Below are positions 60,753 to 64,000 of a stretch of 64,000 nt of DNA, one piece after another. Both the position numbers and the translations under genes were made by a program. Location: positions 260,727-324,726 of the forward strand of contig NMRA01000489.1 of NCBI GenBank assembly GCA_002633005.1. The letters are read 5' to 3'. The notes beneath the pieces were generated by a model. The model ran no database searches and was not told the origin of the DNA. It was given only the letters and a program-made list of their open reading frames with translations. This DNA comes from Phoronis australis (Eukaryota; Phoronida; Phoronidae). The stretch's first letter is position 1. Each line of letters begins with the position of its first letter.

Positions 60753-61804
60753 ATGTCTGCAAACGGTCGTCAGTTATTTGGTTCAGCCATGTCTGTTTGG
60801 TTGCCTCCGGCTGCTGTAGATATCAGGTAAATAAATTAAAACTATGGTATGTGGTAAATAAGATATGTAGTCAGATGTGAATGGCTACTATTAGCTCTAG
60901 CCCATTTGATTATTTAATAAAAAAATGTTTTTTGAATTCTATCACCAGAATTGAGTTACAATTAGTTTTGGTAATTAATTATTCCATTATCTAAAGAAGG
61001 ATAGTCTGTTAATTGGTATATTAGCTTGAATGGTATGATTAATCAGGCACAAGATTTTTTTGGCTATTTTAAATAATAATTAGTCAACCAGCAGTGTTAT
61101 ATTATTTGATGTCCACGTGAATACTGTCATAACTTTCTGACTGTATGCTCTGCAAAAAGTTAATTGCTTTTAGGATACCGAAAAATTAATTATGTAAATC
61201 TTTCCTGGGTATCTAGAATTTGGTATTTCATGATATCATTTACTCTCTAAGACATTTAAATACAAATTTCATGACAGGCCCGTGTCCAAAATAGACCACT
61301 TGTAGGTTTCTCAACTGAGCAGCGGAAGTGGGACAAAATCGCCATCACCTTGTGATTACCTCTCCCAAGGTCTAACCTTACAGGTAGAAAATCTGCATGA
61401 GGTCTTACAAACCCCAGGTGAATTCCTGCTCACACTGTGCAGTAGTGCTTAGCGCTTGGTCATCAAGTGAAGTGTGACAAAAATCCTCAATGCCTCTTCC
61501 TTGCTGTTGTCTAATTAGTGAATTGCCCAAATTACCAAAGACGATGCATTTGAAAAATTGCTCAATTTCATTATATAATCAAATGTAGCGAGTACAAATT
61601 TAATCAGACAACAATTTGACACAATTTATTTCTATGAACTTTTCTTCGCCTCTACATCTGTCTTTGCAATTCTTTCTTTCATGCTTGCAGTGATCTGAGA
61701 CAAGTGCCAGACCACCAGGAAGTGTTTGGTCATGAGTCTACAGACCAGAGCATTGTCATTGAGATATTGGAATATGTTAATGAGCCTGATAAAGAAGCTG
61801 TCAG
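60753..61804 (+). CDS. RANGRF: RANGRF / MOG1 homologue, 5' two coding exons only
   Basis: MOG1 family proteins bind Ran GTPase and promote nucleotide release; in vertebrates they also assist cardiac sodium-channel trafficking. Exon 1 is 60753-60826 (24 codons plus AG, donor GTAAAT). Exon 2 is 61691-61804, after the acceptor CTTGCAG, with donor GTTAGT. The joined protein has the family's N-terminal pattern: LFGSAMSVWLPPAAVDI, then SDLRQVPDHQEVFGH, then TDQSIVIEILEYVNE, with the split codons restoring Ser25 and Arg63. Only about 63 of a usual ~185 residues are present. I found no later exon before 64000, so the gene probably continues beyond the window. An acceptor-like TTTTTAG at about 60690 suggests the start-codon exon is preceded by a 5' UTR intron, which would place the LTR element at 60018-60555 in the promoter or first intron. 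Confidence 0.88.
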
Positions 61805-62389
61805 GTTAGTTTCCTCTCCAGCAAAATTTGTGCCGGTCCATCCTTGTGCGTATGCTCTATGTGAGCATTCACTGGGTTGATTGTGTTAACTTGTAAAAAT
61901 GCTTGTGGAATCGGTCCAAAAGTTCACACTTTTCGATCTGTGTACTAAATCTGCACACTGGTACTCGAATATTTATGTACCAGTGTATAGCAAAAATACC
62001 TGGGCCATGTAACTTATACTTAACTATCATAACTTGACTATCTAGATGGAGACTTATTAGACAGTGAAGTAGTGTTAAGTAAATTGGCGCAAGTCTCCGT
62101 ATCATGTGAAAAACGTCGTAACGTTAACACATTTTAGTGATTAAGTAGTTCACCGTTTTCTGTTTGATATTAGGCAAATTTAGGTACATTTGGTATTTTA
62201 AAGAATTACATCTTCAACTACAGTTTAAGTAGGTTTTTGTATTCAGTTAGTTGTGAGGACAGCTGAATGTTCTGCAGGTCGCAGTATGTTGGAGAAAGGC
62301 AACACTGGTTTCTGTTCGAAGTGGTGTCTTCAGATATATGTTTGCCTAGTTTGGTCAAGTGAAAATATGTCTGAATAAGCGAGCTTTGT

Positions 62390-62890
62390 GAACTTAAGTT
62401 TAACTTCCGTATGTTTCTTTGTATTTACTTCGGTATACATTCCCACATTTTTGGAGATATTTACGGTTACGTAGGACCTCTTCAACAAGTCTGTGTTCAT
62501 TCCGCCAAATGTCTACAAAGGTAGTGTAGTATACGTTTTCAGAAAGTGAAAAGCCTGTAGTACTTGAGGTTTGACTTCCTACCAACCTGCCTTTGACTGA
62601 GTCATGTGACTGAGTCATGTGACTGAGTCATGTGACTGAGTCATGTGACTGAGTCATGTGACTGAGTCATGTGACTCATTTTTAGCAAAAAATAATGGTA
62701 CAATAGCACGTGCGTCCCGTCTTTGAAAGTCCTCAGTTCGTCGTTTTAAAAACAATTCTCTAAGGATTTTGGAGAACAGTGCATAAAGGTATATCTTATC
62801 TGATTATCAATTTATGAAATATGAGGTTCCAAATTAAGCCACATCAGGACATTTTTCTAGGGTCCTATGTAGCCTTTAGAATATGGTATT
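62390..62890 (+). repeat. Element D fragment, copy 3, with expanded 13-bp array
   Basis: Contains AAAGCCTGTAGTACTTGAGG, GTCATGTGACTCATTTTTAGC and TTCTAGGGTCCTATGTAGCC, which match 25310-26990. The single GTCATGTGAC of the other copies has become a tandem array at 62594-62678. Confidence 0.5.
62594..62678 (+). repeat. 13-bp tandem array containing AP-1 and E-box motifs
   Basis: TGACTGAGTCATG repeated six times. TGAGTCA falls at 62598, 62611, 62624, 62637, 62650 and 62663, and TGACTCA at 62672. TCATGTGA lies between successive sites. Confidence 0.92.
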
Positions 62891-62927
62891 AATAAGGAAA
62901 TACTGATATCAGTTGATATCAATATAC

Positions 62928-63049
62928 AGGTTATCCCACATACATAGGAATACTACTGCCATATCCTATCGAGAATTCAGTTCATCTGGGAATGTCCCAA
63001 CGAGACCGAAGGATATCGCAGTAGTATTCCTATGAATGTGGGATAACCT
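62928..63049. repeat. Hairpin, 40-base arms
   Basis: AGGTTATCCCACAT...GCCATATCCT (62928-62967) pairs with AGGATATCGC...ATGTGGGATAACCT (63010-63049), with few mismatches. Confidence 0.88.
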
Positions 63050-64000
63050 ATTTATCCCATATATTTGGACTTACTTGCATCATCGGGGCACTAACTTGTT
63101 GCCATGTGATATGGTTTGTTGTCATATGACATCATATGTATGCAAAATACGGAACCAAAACTGGTTAAGCTACAAGACAGTCTGTGAAAGTGTTGAATAA
63201 CCAGTCAAGTTTTGTTTTGTAATAAAATCATTGGAATTTTTAGATTGTGAAATATACAAGTTAAAGCTGCTTTGAACCATTCAATTATATCAAAAGTTTG
63301 TAGGAAACTTAGAAACAATCCATCTGGTAAATTTTAAATTAAAAATTGACATTCCCTGAACTGAGTTGTCTGCAATAGAAACATTTCCCCGTGTTGATCA
63401 CGGCATTGGAAAATAACGGTGGAAATTGTGCTGATTTGCAAAACTTGAGGTAAGGACTATCGCAATGTAGAAGTTATATGCCACGGCTGGCGACGGAGAG
63501 TTGAACGCTGTGAGCAGATGATTGCTTCAGTAAAAAACACATTCTCATTATTAGGACTTGATTTCTTGTAAAGACCTTAGATCCCAGGGTAGATGTACTG
63601 TATGCATCCATAACGAAACATTTTTGTTGGATTTGAATTAGATTTTGGCAGATTTTACTAGCCGGTGACCTTACTCAATTTGACCTATTTACATCTATGA
63701 TGACCCAGATTGAAACTTCAGCGAAGCCCAAAAATAGCCCCCTGATCACCGTGCGTCGTAATTTTCATCGGTAAATCTTTTCTGGTTTTAGAGCAGTAAA
63801 ACTGCTTTTTCAGGAACGATGCCTTGAATTACTGATTTAGGTAACCCAACTGAGCCCAATAAAATTTGGCGTTGTACACACGAATTTGCTCCACCACCAG
63901 ACTGCACACCTACCGTGAAATACGGCATCTACAATGATATACAGATTGACTCTACTTTCCCGTATATCACGGTTGAATACGTCACATACACAATGGCCAT
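63050..64000. other. End of window, no assigned gene
   Basis: The last ~165 bases are open in one + strand frame after a TGA near 63830 (PPPDCTPTVKYGIYND is part of it). It does not resemble the missing RANGRF part and is too short to call. Confidence 0.35.

Noticed and set aside
63836-64000. Third RANGRF exon at the window end
   Set aside because: The open frame does not resemble the middle of MOG1 proteins and its phase and acceptor are not convincing.

Overview
The window is animal nuclear DNA: AT-rich, gene-sparse, with GT-AG introns and many diverged repeats. Three genes are recognised by exon-by-exon reading. They suggest an invertebrate, plausibly a marine deuterostome, but the species cannot be fixed from sequence alone. 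One run of Ns (16273-16394) marks an assembly gap inside a 24-bp minisatellite.

Genes. (1) A Popeye-domain protein (BVES/POPDC type) on the + strand has four readable coding exons between 22020 and 27696; its N-terminal exon was not found. (2) A beta-1,4-galactosyltransferase on the - strand is complete in six coding exons (47828 down to 34026), predicting 378 residues with a type II anchor, the DVD and GWGGEDDD motifs and the M-x-x-H metal motif. (3) The first two coding exons of RANGRF (MOG1) on the + strand lie at 60753-60826 and 61691-61804; the rest runs past the window or was not found. A small single-exon ORF resembling a HIRAN-type domain lies in a B4GALT intron (36925-37176), and an unrecognised candidate exon with a membrane segment lies upstream of B4GALT (53976-54174). 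The three genes share no pathway, so this is not a functional cluster.

Repeats. 1-22000 holds tandem repeats, short inverted-repeat (MITE-like) elements (4668-5189, 5581-6099, 12021-12503), a degenerate dispersed family (about 6360-6860 and 10700-11580), a long hairpin (14184-14331) and a 1-kb element (18198-19206) whose inverted copy is at 45005-46115. 22-28 kb is the Popeye gene, with a repeat family and a 20-bp array in its last intron. 28-34 kb has no recognised gene. 34-48 kb is B4GALT, with a 56-bp satellite showing a five-unit higher-order period, a hairpin and a tRNA-derived SINE in its introns. 48-54 kb has two LINE 3' fragments and hAT-like ends. 54-60 kb has two inverted-repeat elements. 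60018-60555 is a compact LTR element (two 152-bp LTRs, primer-binding-like site, polypurine tract, no coding capacity) whose LTRs each contain a tRNA-like sequence with A and B boxes, about 200 bp upstream of the RANGRF start codon.

The most unusual item is that miniature LTR element with tRNA-like LTRs. Next are the 13-bp array that builds seven AP-1 consensus sites near RANGRF, the Popeye gene's altered cAMP-pocket motif and PDZ-ligand-like C-terminus, and several long hairpins.
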